Assembly: GCA_964468655.1 (NCBI GenBank)
Contig: CAYXUG010000002.1
Coordinates: 10,967 to 74,966, forward strand
Direction: 5' to 3'
Length of the DNA stretch: 64,000 nucleotides
DNA from: CAYXUG01 sp964468655
GTDB taxonomy: Bacteria > Fidelibacterota > Marinisomatia > Marinisomatales > CAYXUG01
Shown in pieces: positions 35,791 to 47,334 of this stretch. The position numbers and the translations under genes are program-made. Within the stretch, counting starts at the first letter, position 1. The number at the start of each line of letters is the position of its first letter. The notes beneath the pieces were generated by a model. It was not told the origin of the DNA and did not search any database. It worked only from the letters and a program-made list of their open reading frames with translations.

Positions 35791-37416
35791 TCAAAACCTG
35801 ATTTTATCAGGTATTTGTGGATAGGGTTCCGGAGATTTTCTTATTCTTATGGGATTTTGAGCAATTCCCCATCCGGTCAATAAAGCCAATCGAGTCACTT
35901 TTTGTAATTTTTCAAAGTCAATTTTATTGCGAGTATCTGTTGGTTTGTGATAATCCTTATGAATTCCTGCAAAATAGAAGACGATTGGAATATCGTGTTT
36001 GGCAAAATTGTAATGGTCACTACGATAGTAGAATCGGCTTGGATCATCAATTGAATTGTATCTGTAATCTAAAAACAGATCATCAATTTTTGATCCTGCA
36101 TATTCATTAATTTCATGTAAGTCTTGGCTGATCATGTCAGACCCGATGACATATACAGTATCAGGATGATTTCTTCCAATCATATCAATGTTGATATTTG
36201 CAACAGTTTGCTTTAAGGGGAGAAGCGGGTGATCAGAATAAAATTTTGAGCCGAGCAATCCTTTCTCTTCACCCGAAACCGCTAAAAATAAAAATCCTCT
36301 GCGTGGTTGAATAGGGTTGGTGGAAATTGCTTCTGCAATTTCCATTATGGCAGATGTTCCAGATGCATTATCATCTGCGCCAAACCAGATTTTTCCATCT
36401 TCACTCTTACCCAAATGATCATAATGTGCTGACAATACAATAGTTTCATGCCCCACAAGTGGATTACTTCCCGGTAGGTACCCTGCAACATTTTGGGTCA
36501 CCACTGTTTCCTTATTTATTTCAATGTTTAATGAAACGGTTACCTCGGGGATACCGAATGAAAAGGGTGATTGCGACTGGGTGATTTCTGTTTCTAATTC
36601 ATCTAAATTTTTACTAGAAGATCTTAATATTTTATCTGCAGCGAATTTACTGATTGCAATCAATGGCACCGATTGATCTGCTGAAGAAAGGATGAGTGTT
36701 CCTCTCCTTAATTTATTTGAAAGATAGCTCGATGATTCCTGAAAAGTTTTCCCCGGAATATTGAGATTGGAAGTCAACAGAACTGCCACCGCCCCCTTTT
36801 CCTTGGCAATTTTAACCCTTTCCTTAATCCCCAATATTTTTGGTCTTGTGGATTTTTTCGCACTTTTCTCATCTGATTTTTTATGATATGTACCGGACAT
36901 AATCATTGCAATTTTTCCATCAACATTTATCCCGGCAAAATCGTCGTACCCTTCCCCACTATCTGTTATTCCATATCCCGTAAAAACAACCGGCGCCTCA
37001 ATTTCAATATTACCGTAGAGACCATGTAATGACAATTCAAAATCTTCTTTGTATTGAATATTTTCTTTTACCCGCCCGTTGTCAAAGTTGAGTATTAATT
37101 GGGGGTTATCGCCCACATTGATTCTAATAAGATCGTAATATTGAAAATAAGAACCCTTAGGTCCAAGTGGTGTAAGTCCAAACCGCCTGAATTGAGCCGC
37201 GATGTATTCGGAAGAAACATTTAATCCGGATTCACCTGTCCCCCTTCCCTCAAGCGCTTCTGATGCTAAAAAATAAAGGTGACCCCTTAAGTCATCCTGT
37301 AAAATGGAATTAAGTCCCGGTTGGATTTCGTTCATATCAAATACAGGAGAAAAGTAAGTTTCATCCTGACCGATTAAAAATATAATGGAGGAGATTGTGA
37401 AAAGTAATGCTTTCAA
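35791..37416 (-). CDS. M28 family metallopeptidase with PA domain
   Basis: 541-residue secreted zinc aminopeptidase-like protein. Short N-terminal signal (MKALLFTISSIIFLIGQ). A PA insert (about 130-270) precedes the catalytic domain, whose zinc ligands are visible: His in LSAHYDHLG, bridging Asp in FGADDNASGT, the Glu pair in VSGEEKGLLG, Asp in INIDMIGRN and His in HKDYHKPTD. It is convergent with the motor operon terminator. Substrates are probably N-terminal residues of exogenous peptides, a nutritional role common in marine particle-associated bacteria (inference). Confidence 0.9.
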   Translation of the reverse strand: MKALLFTISSIIFLIGQDETYFSPVFDMNEIQPGLNSILQDDLRGHLYFLASEALEGRGTGESGLNVSSEYIAAQFRRFGLTPLGPKGSYFQYYDLIRINVGDNPQLILNFDNGRVKENIQYKEDFELSLHGLYGNIEIEAPVVFTGYGITDSGEGYDDFAGINVDGKIAMIMSGTYHKKSDEKSAKKSTRPKILGIKERVKIAKEKGAVAVLLTSNLNIPGKTFQESSSYLSNKLRRGTLILSSADQSVPLIAISKFAADKILRSSSKNLDELETEITQSQSPFSFGIPEVTVSLNIEINKETVVTQNVAGYLPGSNPLVGHETIVLSAHYDHLGKSEDGKIWFGADDNASGTSAIMEIAEAISTNPIQPRRGFLFLAVSGEEKGLLGSKFYSDHPLLPLKQTVANINIDMIGRNHPDTVYVIGSDMISQDLHEINEYAGSKIDDLFLDYRYNSIDDPSRFYYRSDHYNFAKHDIPIVFYFAGIHKDYHKPTDTRNKIDFEKLQKVTRLALLTGWGIAQNPIRIRKSPEPYPQIPDKIRF

Positions 37417-37510
37417 GGTTGTGCAAAATTACACTTCTGTAAATTAAGAAAAAAGGTAGATGTCAGGCACAATCCTGCACTAATTTAACGCATCAAGATT
37501 TAAGAAGATT

Positions 37511-38254
37511 ATGCTTGGACTAAAAAATAAAGTTGTGATTGTAACCGGCTCGGGTCAGGGAATTGGCGAAGCAGCAGCAATGAGATTTGCCGCAGAAAGC
37601 TGTAAAATTGTGGTGGCAGATTTCAACACAGAATCAGGCAACGCAGTAGCGGATAAAATTAATACTACAGGAGGGAACGCTGAATTTATAAAGGTAGATA
37701 TCAGCGATAGAGATTCTGTAAAAAAGATGGTGACAGAAGCGGTTGATAAGTTTAACCGAATTGATGTCCTTGTAAATAATGCCGGGATACTTGAAGATGC
37801 AACTTTAAAAAAAATGTCGGATGAACAATTTGACAGAGTTGTTAATGTAAATATGAGAGGTACCTTTATCTGCACTCAGGAAGTTTCACACATTATGCGT
37901 GAACAGCAATCAGGAGTAATACTCAATGCCTCCTCTGTGGTGGCTCTGTACGGGAATTATGGGCAGACAAATTATGTTGCATCAAAAGCAGGTGTTATTG
38001 GAATGACCAAAGTGTGGGCACGGGAATTAGGTAAAGAAGGAATTCGAGTAAATGCGGTAGCTCCGGGATTTATCAAAACGCCCATAATTAAAGACATACC
38101 TGAAAAAATAATAGACGCACTCATAGAAAAAGTACCCCTTAAAAGAATCGGTACACCCGAAGATGTGGCGAATGTTTACCTATTTCTGGCAAGCGACCTT
38201 GCCTCCTATGTGACTGGCACAGTGGTGGGAGTTGATGGCGGTGTAGTGGTTTAG
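37511..38254 (+). CDS. fabG: SDR family 3-oxoacyl-ACP reductase-like protein
   Basis: 247-residue short-chain dehydrogenase. Cofactor motif TGSGQGIGEAA, NNAGI, catalytic Ser in LNASSVVALYG, and Tyr-Lys in YVASKAG; the C-terminal GTVVGVDGGVVV is typical of FabG-like enzymes. It reduces beta-ketoacyl thioesters or acetoacetyl-CoA in fatty-acid or polyhydroxyalkanoate pathways. It is not in a fab cluster, so it may be a paralogue, possibly linked to acetoacetyl-CoA made by the synthetase at 41135. Its stop overlaps the convergent ppdK stop. Confidence 0.85.
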   Translation: MLGLKNKVVIVTGSGQGIGEAAAMRFAAESCKIVVADFNTESGNAVADKINTTGGNAEFIKVDISDRDSVKKMVTEAVDKFNRIDVLVNNAGILEDATLKKMSDEQFDRVVNVNMRGTFICTQEVSHIMREQQSGVILNASSVVALYGNYGQTNYVASKAGVIGMTKVWARELGKEGIRVNAVAPGFIKTPIIKDIPEKIIDALIEKVPLKRIGTPEDVANVYLFLASDLASYVTGTVVGVDGGVVV

Positions 38255-40956
38255 GAGTTAGCAAGTGCTGCCTGCGCCGCAGCCAATCTAGCAATGGGTA
38301 CTCGAAACGGCGAGCAACTCACATAGTTTAGTCCAGCCCGATGACAAAATTCAATTGAAGCCGGGTCTCCCCCATGTTCGCCACAAATCCCAATCTTCAA
38401 ATCTTTTTTTACTGATCTTCCCTTCTCCACTCCGATTGTTACTAACTCACCAACTCCCGATTGGTCAAGGGATTGGAATGGATCATGCAGCAGGATTTTT
38501 TCTTCCAGATAAGTTGGAAGAAAGCTACCTATATCATCTCGGGAAAACCCATAGGTGGTTTGTGTCAGGTCGTTGGTACCGAAAGAGAAGAACTCAGCTT
38601 TTTGGGCAATTTCATCGGCAGTGATGCAGGCACGGGGAATTTCTATCATAGTCCCCACGAGGTAGGGGAAATTAATTTCTGTTTCCTTTTTGATTTGATT
38701 GGCTATTTTTCTGACAATGGCATCCTGATGTTCAAATTCCGCCGCAGTCCCAACCAGTGGTATCATTACTTCCGGCAATGCTTTTACTCCTTCTTTCGTC
38801 AATTGAGCTGTTGCCTCAAAGATTGCTATCGCCTGCATTTCCGTTATTTCAGGGTAAGTGATGCCCAGCCGGCAGCCACGATGGCCAAGCATAGGATTCA
38901 TTTCCTGGAGGGATTCAATCCGTTTTTGAAGCTGATCTTCACTTAAATTCAGTTCCTTGGCGAGTTGGGAAATCTGTTTTTTTTCTTGTGGGAGGAATTC
39001 GTGGAGTGGAGGATCCAAAAGTCTGATAGTGACGGGATATCCGTCCATTGCTTTCAGGATTTCATAAAAGTCCTGTCGCTGAAATGGCAGCAAATCCATC
39101 ACTGCTTCCCGTCGATTATCTTCATTTTCTGCAAGAATCATTTTACGCATGTGAATAATTCGTTCTGGATCAAAAAACATGTGTTCAGTTCGGCAGAGAC
39201 CGATTCCTTCCGCCCCAAAGGTACGTGCCTGTACGGCATCTTCGGGTCTTTCAGCATTGGCACGGATTCCAAGTATTTTAACTTCATCAGTAAATTTCAT
39301 CAACTTTTGAAACGACTCATTATTTTGAGGATCCGCAGATTTCAAAGGAAGCTGACCTTCGTAAACAATTCCTTTTGTTCCGTTGAGGGTGATCCAGTCT
39401 CCTTCATTAAGGACAGTATTATTTACAGAGAGAGTTTTATTGATTCGATCAATGTTAAGGACACCGCAACCCACAATACAGCACTTTCCCCATCCTCGAG
39501 CTACTAAAGCAGCGTGGGAAGTCATTCCCCCGCGGGCTGTGAGGATGGCTTTAGCAGCGTGCATTCCGTGAACATCCTCAGGCGAGGTTTCACTCCGCAC
39601 CAGAACCACCTCTCTTCCTTCTTTAGTCCAGTGTTCTGCATCATCGGCTGTAAATACAATCTGCCCCGCAGCGCCTCCAGGTCCTGCCGGTAATCCGTTA
39701 GCCAATACCTCAGTCTGAACTTCTGTTTTGGAATCTACCGTTGGGTGAAGAAGTTCATCAAGTTGGGATGGCATGACGCGAAGGAGTGTTTCTTCCTTAG
39801 TAATGAGTCCTTCTTCATACATGTCCACTGCTATCTTGACTGCGGCAGGCCCGTTACGTTTTCCTGCTCTAGTTTGAAGCATCCAGAGTCGGCCATCTTC
39901 AATAGTAAATTCGAGGTCTTGCATATTCCGGTAATGGGTTTCAAGGTGTTGCTGATATTTATCCAACTGACTGTACAACTCCGGCATGGCTTCTTCCAAT
40001 GAAAGTTTTCTCTTTTCATTTTGAGTTTTGCCTGCTATGTTGATTGGATTGGGCGTTCTTGTACCGGCGACCACATCTTCACCTTGTGCGTTTAAGAGCC
40101 ATTCACCGTAAAAAATATTTTCACCGGTTGCAGGATTCCGGGTGAAAGCGACACCAGTAGCTGAGGTATCACCGGTGTTACCGAAGACCATTGCCTGTAC
40201 ATTTACTGCGGTTCCCATTTCATCTGGAAGTCCCTCAATTTTTCGGTAAGAAACTGCCCGTTTGCCATTCCATGATTTGAATACTGCACCGATAGCTCCC
40301 CACAACTGCTCCTGCGGGTCATCAGGAAAATCCTTTCCGAATTGTTTTTTAATAACTTCCTTAAAATGTTCAGACAGTTCTTCCCAGTCTTCAGCCCCCA
40401 ATTCTGTGTCTTCCTTTAATTCTTTCCCCCTTTTCTTTTCTTCAATCAATTCTTCTAATGTTTCTCTGATGCCAATTCTGTTTTCCGGTTCAATTTCCGC
40501 TGCTTTTTCCATGACCACATCCGAATACATCATAATCAGACGTCTATAGGAATCAAAAACAAAACGCGGGTTTTCAGTTAGTTTAATAATACTTGGGATG
40601 GTTTTTGATGTCAGTCCGAGGTTCAAAACAGTTTCCATCATTCCCGGCATTGATACGGCAGCGCCTGAGCGGACTGAAACAAGAAAGGGATTTTCGGAAT
40701 CTCCAAATTTACGTCTCATTATTGATTCAACTTTTTTCAGAGCTTCGGAAACCTGTTTTTCCAGTGTGTCCGGGTAGGTATGTTTATTTTCATAGAAATG
40801 GCTACAAACATCAGCTGTAATGGTAAAGCCGGGAGGAACAGGAATTCCAAGGTTGGTCATTTCTGCGAGGTTGGCGCCTTTGCCACCCAGAAGTTTTTTC
40901 ATATCTGCGGAACCCCCTGCTTTGCCCTCACCAAAGGTGTAAACGAATTTTTTCAC
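38251..40956 (-). CDS. ppdK: Pyruvate, phosphate dikinase
   Basis: 901-residue cytoplasmic enzyme interconverting pyruvate, ATP and phosphate with PEP, AMP and pyrophosphate. N-terminal ATP-grasp region (GKGANLAEMTNLGIPVPPGF), central phosphohistidine domain with catalytic His in GGMTSHAALVARGWG, and C-terminal PEP-utilising TIM barrel (CRTEHMFF, FFSFGTNDLTQTT, with the active Cys in GICGEHGGDP). Full length for the family. With the malic enzyme in this window it allows PEP formation from C4 acids, or ATP-saving glycolysis. Confidence 0.95.
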   Translation of the reverse strand: MKKFVYTFGEGKAGGSADMKKLLGGKGANLAEMTNLGIPVPPGFTITADVCSHFYENKHTYPDTLEKQVSEALKKVESIMRRKFGDSENPFLVSVRSGAAVSMPGMMETVLNLGLTSKTIPSIIKLTENPRFVFDSYRRLIMMYSDVVMEKAAEIEPENRIGIRETLEELIEEKKRGKELKEDTELGAEDWEELSEHFKEVIKKQFGKDFPDDPQEQLWGAIGAVFKSWNGKRAVSYRKIEGLPDEMGTAVNVQAMVFGNTGDTSATGVAFTRNPATGENIFYGEWLLNAQGEDVVAGTRTPNPINIAGKTQNEKRKLSLEEAMPELYSQLDKYQQHLETHYRNMQDLEFTIEDGRLWMLQTRAGKRNGPAAVKIAVDMYEEGLITKEETLLRVMPSQLDELLHPTVDSKTEVQTEVLANGLPAGPGGAAGQIVFTADDAEHWTKEGREVVLVRSETSPEDVHGMHAAKAILTARGGMTSHAALVARGWGKCCIVGCGVLNIDRINKTLSVNNTVLNEGDWITLNGTKGIVYEGQLPLKSADPQNNESFQKLMKFTDEVKILGIRANAERPEDAVQARTFGAEGIGLCRTEHMFFDPERIIHMRKMILAENEDNRREAVMDLLPFQRQDFYEILKAMDGYPVTIRLLDPPLHEFLPQEKKQISQLAKELNLSEDQLQKRIESLQEMNPMLGHRGCRLGITYPEITEMQAIAIFEATAQLTKEGVKALPEVMIPLVGTAAEFEHQDAIVRKIANQIKKETEINFPYLVGTMIEIPRACITADEIAQKAEFFSFGTNDLTQTTYGFSRDDIGSFLPTYLEEKILLHDPFQSLDQSGVGELVTIGVEKGRSVKKDLKIGICGEHGGDPASIEFCHRAGLNYVSCSPFRVPIARLAAAQAALANS

Positions 40957-41134
40957 GTGTGTAGATATCTCCTGTTTTTAAAATAACTTGGATTCAAGTA
41001 AGAAAAAGTAGTTTAGAATTAAGTTCAGGGAATGTGAATTTAGATAATGAGTCAGGCGAATCAAACCGTATTTCCATTGATTTTGTATGATTTTCTCATT
41101 ACCATATTGACCTTAAATTAACCTGAATAAGAAC

Positions 41135-43087
<1,953 letters not shown>

Positions 43088-43123
43088 TTACCGGAGCTGC
43101 ATGTTTCAGATAAATTTTAATTT

Positions 43124-43696
43124 CTAATATTTATCTCCTATCAGCTTCCACCCAGTTGGCAACAGCGATGTAGCGAATATTGCTTTGATAATATCGCCGG
43201 GTATGAATGGGAACAACCCCATTTTCAGAACATTTTCAGACCCAACAAAAAATGCCAGCCAAGGTACACCGACCAAAAAGATCACACCACTACCCATGAG
43301 CATAGCAAACACAGTCGAGAAAAACTTTCTATCCCAACCATGTTCTGCCAGAAATCCTGTTAAATAAGCTCCACCGGCAAAGCCAATGAGGTATCCTCCT
43401 GTAGGTCCAAGCAGATGCTGAATCCCAAAACCAAACCCCGCGAATACAGGTAAGCCGGCAGCACCTTCTGCGAGATAAACCAATATGGTTAGTGTTCCTC
43501 TGTATGAACCCAATAAAGCACCGGTAAGCAGTACACCTAATGTTTGTCCTGTAACAGGCACCGGTGTGAAGGAAAGAGAAATTTTTATTTGGGCAAGCAA
43601 TGCAATAAAGAGTGTTCCTGACAAAACCAATCCAAAGTCGTAAACCAAAGCCCACCCGCGATAAGAGGGTCTAAGTATTTCAGCGTAAGTTCTCAT
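43124..43696 (-). CDS. bioY: Biotin transporter BioY
   Basis: 190-residue membrane protein with six hydrophobic helices; the S component of an ECF-type biotin uptake system. Signatures: VPVTGQTLGVLLTGALLGSYRG, and AGFGFGIQHLLGPTGGYLIG. No bioM/bioN energising genes are adjacent; BioY can work with shared ECF modules or alone. It begins 51 bases after purH on the same strand. Biotin is needed for carboxylases, so this suggests biotin uptake, though a biosynthetic pathway elsewhere is not excluded. Confidence 0.9.
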   Translation of the reverse strand: MRTYAEILRPSYRGWALVYDFGLVLSGTLFIALLAQIKISLSFTPVPVTGQTLGVLLTGALLGSYRGTLTILVYLAEGAAGLPVFAGFGFGIQHLLGPTGGYLIGFAGGAYLTGFLAEHGWDRKFFSTVFAMLMGSGVIFLVGVPWLAFFVGSENVLKMGLFPFIPGDIIKAIFATSLLPTGWKLIGDKY

Positions 43697-43746
43697 TATT
43701 TTATTTCACACAAAGGGTACATAATTTAAAAGAAAAAACCCAAGTT

Positions 43747-45288
43747 TTAATGTTTAAAGCACCTTTGCCCGGTAAATGTCATGGTGGTTCCGTGCTCATC
43801 ACAGGCGGCGATAACTTCTTCATCACGGATTGATCCGCCCGGCTGGATAACTGCTGAAATGCCTGTTCCGGCAAGTTTATCGATACAGTCCCGAAACGGG
43901 AAAAATGCATCTGAACATAAAACAGTACCCTTCAAATTGTCTCCTGATTTGTTAATGGCAATATCTACCGCATCCACGCGGCTTACCTGTCCGGCACCAA
44001 CCCCGACAGTTGTTTTGTTCTTAATAATCAAAATTCCGTTTGATTTCACATACTTCAACACTTTCCAGCCAAAAAGCATATCCGTAATTTGATCATCAGT
44101 TGGGCGGACTTTTGTAACTACCTTTAACTGCCCATGAGTGACTGCACTTAAATCAGAGTCTTGAACGAGAATTCCCCCATCCACGTATCGATATTCCAAT
44201 TTTGGTTCGCGCTTTTCAACTTTGCCAATTTCAAGTACACGAAGATTTTTCTTTTTTGAGAAAATTGAAAGCGCATCTTTATTAAATGATGGCGCAAGAA
44301 CGATTTCAGCAAACACTTTTGAAATAGCTTCGGCAATTTCAGCAGTACATTTTCTGTTTAATGCAATAATACCGCCGAACGCAGATAGACTGTCTGCATT
44401 AAAAGCTCGCATATACACATCAAGAAGATCATTTCCTACCGCCACTCCGCAGGGATTGGCATGTTTCACAACCACGCAAGCAGTTTCATCAAATTCCTTA
44501 AGGCAAGCCAGCGCGCCATCAGCATCCATGATATTGTTATAGGACAATTTTTTACCCTGATGGATTTTTGCGTTTAAAATATTATTACTTTGATCGTTTG
44601 GAATCTGATATGCAGAAGCAGATTGATGGGGATTTTCACCATACCGTAAATCGGAATGTTTTTCAAAAGTGATGCTGAAATCTTCAGACAGTTTTTCATT
44701 TTTGAGATAATTATGAATAATGGTATCATATTTTGCTGTATGACCAAATGCTTTAGCCGATAATTTTTTTCGTATTTCAAACGAGACAGTATTTGATTCT
44801 TTTAACTCATCCATGACAGTGCCATAATCTGCAGGATCAATAACCACTCCAACCCATCCCACGTTTTTAGCAGCGCTCCGAATCATGGTTGGTCCGCCGA
44901 TGTCTACATTTTCCAAAGCCATTGCAAGATCGCAATCCTCCCGAGAAATAGTATCCGAAAATGGATAGAGATTACAAACAACTAGATCAATCCATTTAAT
45001 ATTGTTTGCTTCAGCGTCATCTGAGTGCTTGTCCCTCAGACCAAGAATTCCACCTTCTACCAATGGGTTAATAGTCTTCACACGACCGTCCATAATTTCA
45101 GGGAATTGGGTGTAGTCACTTACGTCTAGTACAGGAATGTTTGAATCACGGAGTGCCCTTGCTGTACCCCCGGTTGAAAGGATTTCTACATTCATTTCTG
45201 TAAGAGCTTTAGCAAATTCCACCACGCCGGTTTTATCGAATACGGAAATAAGCGCCCGGGTAATTTTGATTGGATTTTGATTAACCAT
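43747..45288 (-). CDS. purH: Bifunctional AICAR transformylase/IMP cyclohydrolase
   Basis: Last two steps of IMP synthesis. N-terminal MGS-like cyclohydrolase domain (TRALISVFDKTG, LSTGGTARAL) and C-terminal transformylase domain with the catalytic KHANPCG motif; it ends QRCFKH. I start at ATG 45288 (513 residues): the upstream in-frame ATG 45315 would add MNTLKLKHF, which is simply the intergenic AACAC/TTT repeat read as codons, and related proteins begin close to the RALISV motif. Last gene of the purine operon. Confidence 0.93.
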   Translation of the reverse strand: MVNQNPIKITRALISVFDKTGVVEFAKALTEMNVEILSTGGTARALRDSNIPVLDVSDYTQFPEIMDGRVKTINPLVEGGILGLRDKHSDDAEANNIKWIDLVVCNLYPFSDTISREDCDLAMALENVDIGGPTMIRSAAKNVGWVGVVIDPADYGTVMDELKESNTVSFEIRKKLSAKAFGHTAKYDTIIHNYLKNEKLSEDFSITFEKHSDLRYGENPHQSASAYQIPNDQSNNILNAKIHQGKKLSYNNIMDADGALACLKEFDETACVVVKHANPCGVAVGNDLLDVYMRAFNADSLSAFGGIIALNRKCTAEIAEAISKVFAEIVLAPSFNKDALSIFSKKKNLRVLEIGKVEKREPKLEYRYVDGGILVQDSDLSAVTHGQLKVVTKVRPTDDQITDMLFGWKVLKYVKSNGILIIKNKTTVGVGAGQVSRVDAVDIAINKSGDNLKGTVLCSDAFFPFRDCIDKLAGTGISAVIQPGGSIRDEEVIAACDEHGTTMTFTGQRCFKH

Positions 45289-45367
45289 AAAGTGTTTAAG
45301 TTTTAATGTGTTCATGTGTTAAAGAAGGATGTGCTACGAACACTTTAGCACCCAAACACTTTCGCAC
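45289..45367. repeat. GTGTT/AACAC inverted-repeat element A, purN-purH junction
   Basis: Left arm 45289-45324 holds AAAGTGTTTAAG, TGTGTTCA and TGTGTTAAAG; right arm 45338-45367 holds GAACACTTTAGCAC and AAACACTTTCGCAC. The arms are imperfect complements around a short spacer (about 13 bases). The right arm runs into purN and supplies its last six codons and stop. Same family as elements B, C and D. Confidence 0.8.
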
Positions 45368-45944
45368 GATGAATCAATTTGATTGATTCAACAAAAGCTT
45401 CACCTTCTAATTTTTGGACCTTTGCCTTCAATGTTTCCACTGTATCATCTTTTTCAACATCACACTTTTTTTGAACTAAAATGGGTCCTCTATCTACTTC
45501 TTCTGTTACAAAGTGGATGGTGCATCCGGTTTCAGTATCTCCGTTTTTCAGCACCTCCTCGTGGACGTTCATGTCCATCCCGCCGGCGTATTTGGGAAGT
45601 AATGATGGATGAACATTCAGGATGCTATCTTTCCATTCCAGACAGAATTCATTAGACAAAATTCTCATAAAACCGATGAGTAAAACAAGGTTAACTTTAT
45701 GATATTTTAGAACAGTTGTCATTTCTTTATCAAACTCTTCCCGGCTCTTTTTTTTATGGGATATAAAAACTGAGGGTATACGATGGTTATCCGCTCGCTC
45801 AAGGATGTACGCGTTTTTCCGGTTGGAAATGACTACAGCCACTTCCGCTTCAAGTTCACCGGAAGATATGACATCCAGAATGGCTTGCAAGTCGGTGCCT
45901 TTGGTGGAGCCTAAAATTCCCAATCGTAGTTTTTTAATGTTCAT
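45345..45944 (-). CDS. purN: Phosphoribosylglycinamide formyltransferase
   Basis: 199 residues; folate-dependent formylation of GAR, step three of purine synthesis. Signature LNVHPSLLPKYAGGMDMNVH contains the catalytic Asn and His, and TGCTIHFVTEEVDRGPIL the later conserved Asp region. The C-terminus AKVFGC and the TAA stop are encoded by repeat element A, so the natural end may have been altered by insertion of the repeat. Confidence 0.92.
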   Translation of the reverse strand: MNIKKLRLGILGSTKGTDLQAILDVISSGELEAEVAVVISNRKNAYILERADNHRIPSVFISHKKKSREEFDKEMTTVLKYHKVNLVLLIGFMRILSNEFCLEWKDSILNVHPSLLPKYAGGMDMNVHEEVLKNGDTETGCTIHFVTEEVDRGPILVQKKCDVEKDDTVETLKAKVQKLEGEAFVESIKLIHRAKVFGC

Positions 45945-45949
45945 ATTTT

Positions 45950-46034
45950 AAAAGTGTTTATGTGCTCGGGTTTTCAAGTGTTAAAGTTAAAAAATCATAA
46001 ATGACCGTGAACACTTTAACACCTTAACACTTTA
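45950..46034. repeat. GTGTT/AACAC inverted-repeat element B, purD-purN junction
   Basis: Left arm 45950-45986 (AAAAGTGTTTATGTG, CAAGTGTTAAAGTT) and right arm 46008-46034 (GTGAACACTTTAACACC, TTAACACTTTAA) with a 20-base AT-rich loop. The right arm overlaps the purD 3' end and encodes its final KC and stop. Confidence 0.8.
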
Positions 46035-47334
46035 ATTCTTTAATATGGTCAATTCGTTCTTGAATTAAACCATCCGTTCCAATATCTTTTCGATGAAAAA
46101 GCGGTCCTTTAATCGCAGACACTTCTCTTTCAGCAATTCGCTCCGCTTCAGAAATAGAATCCGCCATCCCAATAACAGCAACAGTTCGGCTGCCGGCTTC
46201 AACAAGTTGACCGTTTTTGATATCAACGGACGCATAAAATAATCCATCATGATTTTTGATATTTGAAACATCAATGAGTTCGCCTTTGACCGGTTCGTCC
46301 GGATACCCTTCCGGAACCGCGTATTTGCAGACTGTTGCCAGATGCCCAAATGATATATACTTCTCATGCAAATTTCCATCCACGATGCCCATACAAACTT
46401 CCACAAAATCTGACTCCAGAAGGGGAAGCACATTCATGGCTTCCGGATCACCAAACCGGGCATTGTATTCAATCAGCTTCACACCGTCAGCCGTGGCGAT
46501 GAACCCTCCGTAGAGGATACCCTTGTATCCTTCGCCGAACTCCTCCTTAAGTGCGCCCGCCGTCGCTTCATTTATTTGCCGGGCGTGGGTAATGTCATTA
46601 TCTGTAAGGAACGGAAGGTTGTGATCGGCGTCTGAGTAGCTGCCCATCCCGCCGGTGTTGGGTCCCGTATCTCCCTCATAGGCACGTTTATGATCCTGTA
46701 CAGCCGGCATGTGTTTGAGATGATCGCCATCGCAGAAACTCATGAGGGAAAACTCCTGTCCTATAAGTTTTTCTTCAATGATGAAATTACCACCGTTATT
46801 TACCAAATCTTGACAGTAAGCTAAAGCATCCTCATGAGAATTTAAATGATCGCCGGCTACTTTTACACCTTTTCCGCCAGCCAGTCCATCATATTTTACC
46901 ACATAGTTATCGCCTAATTCGTTTAGAAAATCAGCAACCCCTTCGAAGGAGGAAAACGTTTTGTATTTTGGACTACCGGGAATATTGTATTCAGTAAGTA
47001 AATCCCGGGTGAAGGATTTAGACGTTTCAATTTGAGCGAGTTCTTTTTTTGGTCCCACGACTCCGACACCGGAATTCCATAGAGCATCAGCAACTCCATT
47101 AGCCAGAGGATTTTCCGGCCCGATAATAGCAAGATCAGCACCAACTTCTGTGGCATAGCTAGTGACAATGTTGGGATTATTGATATTATCTACAACGATC
47201 TGTTTAGTGAGCTCAGCTATGCCAGGATTCATGTTGGAGGCCAGGCAATAGATTTCTTTTTCCTGAGGTGAACGGACCAGAGCGCGGACAATGGCATGTT
47301 CCCTTGCGCCTGAACCTAAAACAAGGATGTTCAA
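46024..47334 (-). CDS. purD: Phosphoribosylamine-glycine ligase
   Basis: 436-residue ATP-grasp enzyme forming GAR, step two of the pathway. N-terminal NILVLGSGAREHAIV, ATP-grasp segment VVKYDGLAGGKGVKVAG, family motif DHKRAYEGDTGPNTGGMGSY, and EYNARFGDPE with metal ligands. Its ATG overlaps the purF stop by four bases (47331-47334), so translation is coupled. Confidence 0.94.
   Translation of the reverse strand: MNILVLGSGAREHAIVRALVRSPQEKEIYCLASNMNPGIAELTKQIVVDNINNPNIVTSYATEVGADLAIIGPENPLANGVADALWNSGVGVVGPKKELAQIETSKSFTRDLLTEYNIPGSPKYKTFSSFEGVADFLNELGDNYVVKYDGLAGGKGVKVAGDHLNSHEDALAYCQDLVNNGGNFIIEEKLIGQEFSLMSFCDGDHLKHMPAVQDHKRAYEGDTGPNTGGMGSYSDADHNLPFLTDNDITHARQINEATAGALKEEFGEGYKGILYGGFIATADGVKLIEYNARFGDPEAMNVLPLLESDFVEVCMGIVDGNLHEKYISFGHLATVCKYAVPEGYPDEPVKGELIDVSNIKNHDGLFYASVDIKNGQLVEAGSRTVAVIGMADSISEAERIAEREVSAIKGPLFHRKDIGTDGLIQERIDHIKELKC

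Noticed and set aside
38461..39507. Plus-strand frames inside ppdK
   Set aside because: Antisense shadows of the strongly conserved dikinase gene.
45289..45315. N-terminal extension of PurH
   Set aside because: It encodes only the intergenic repeat, and the homologous protein begins at 45288.
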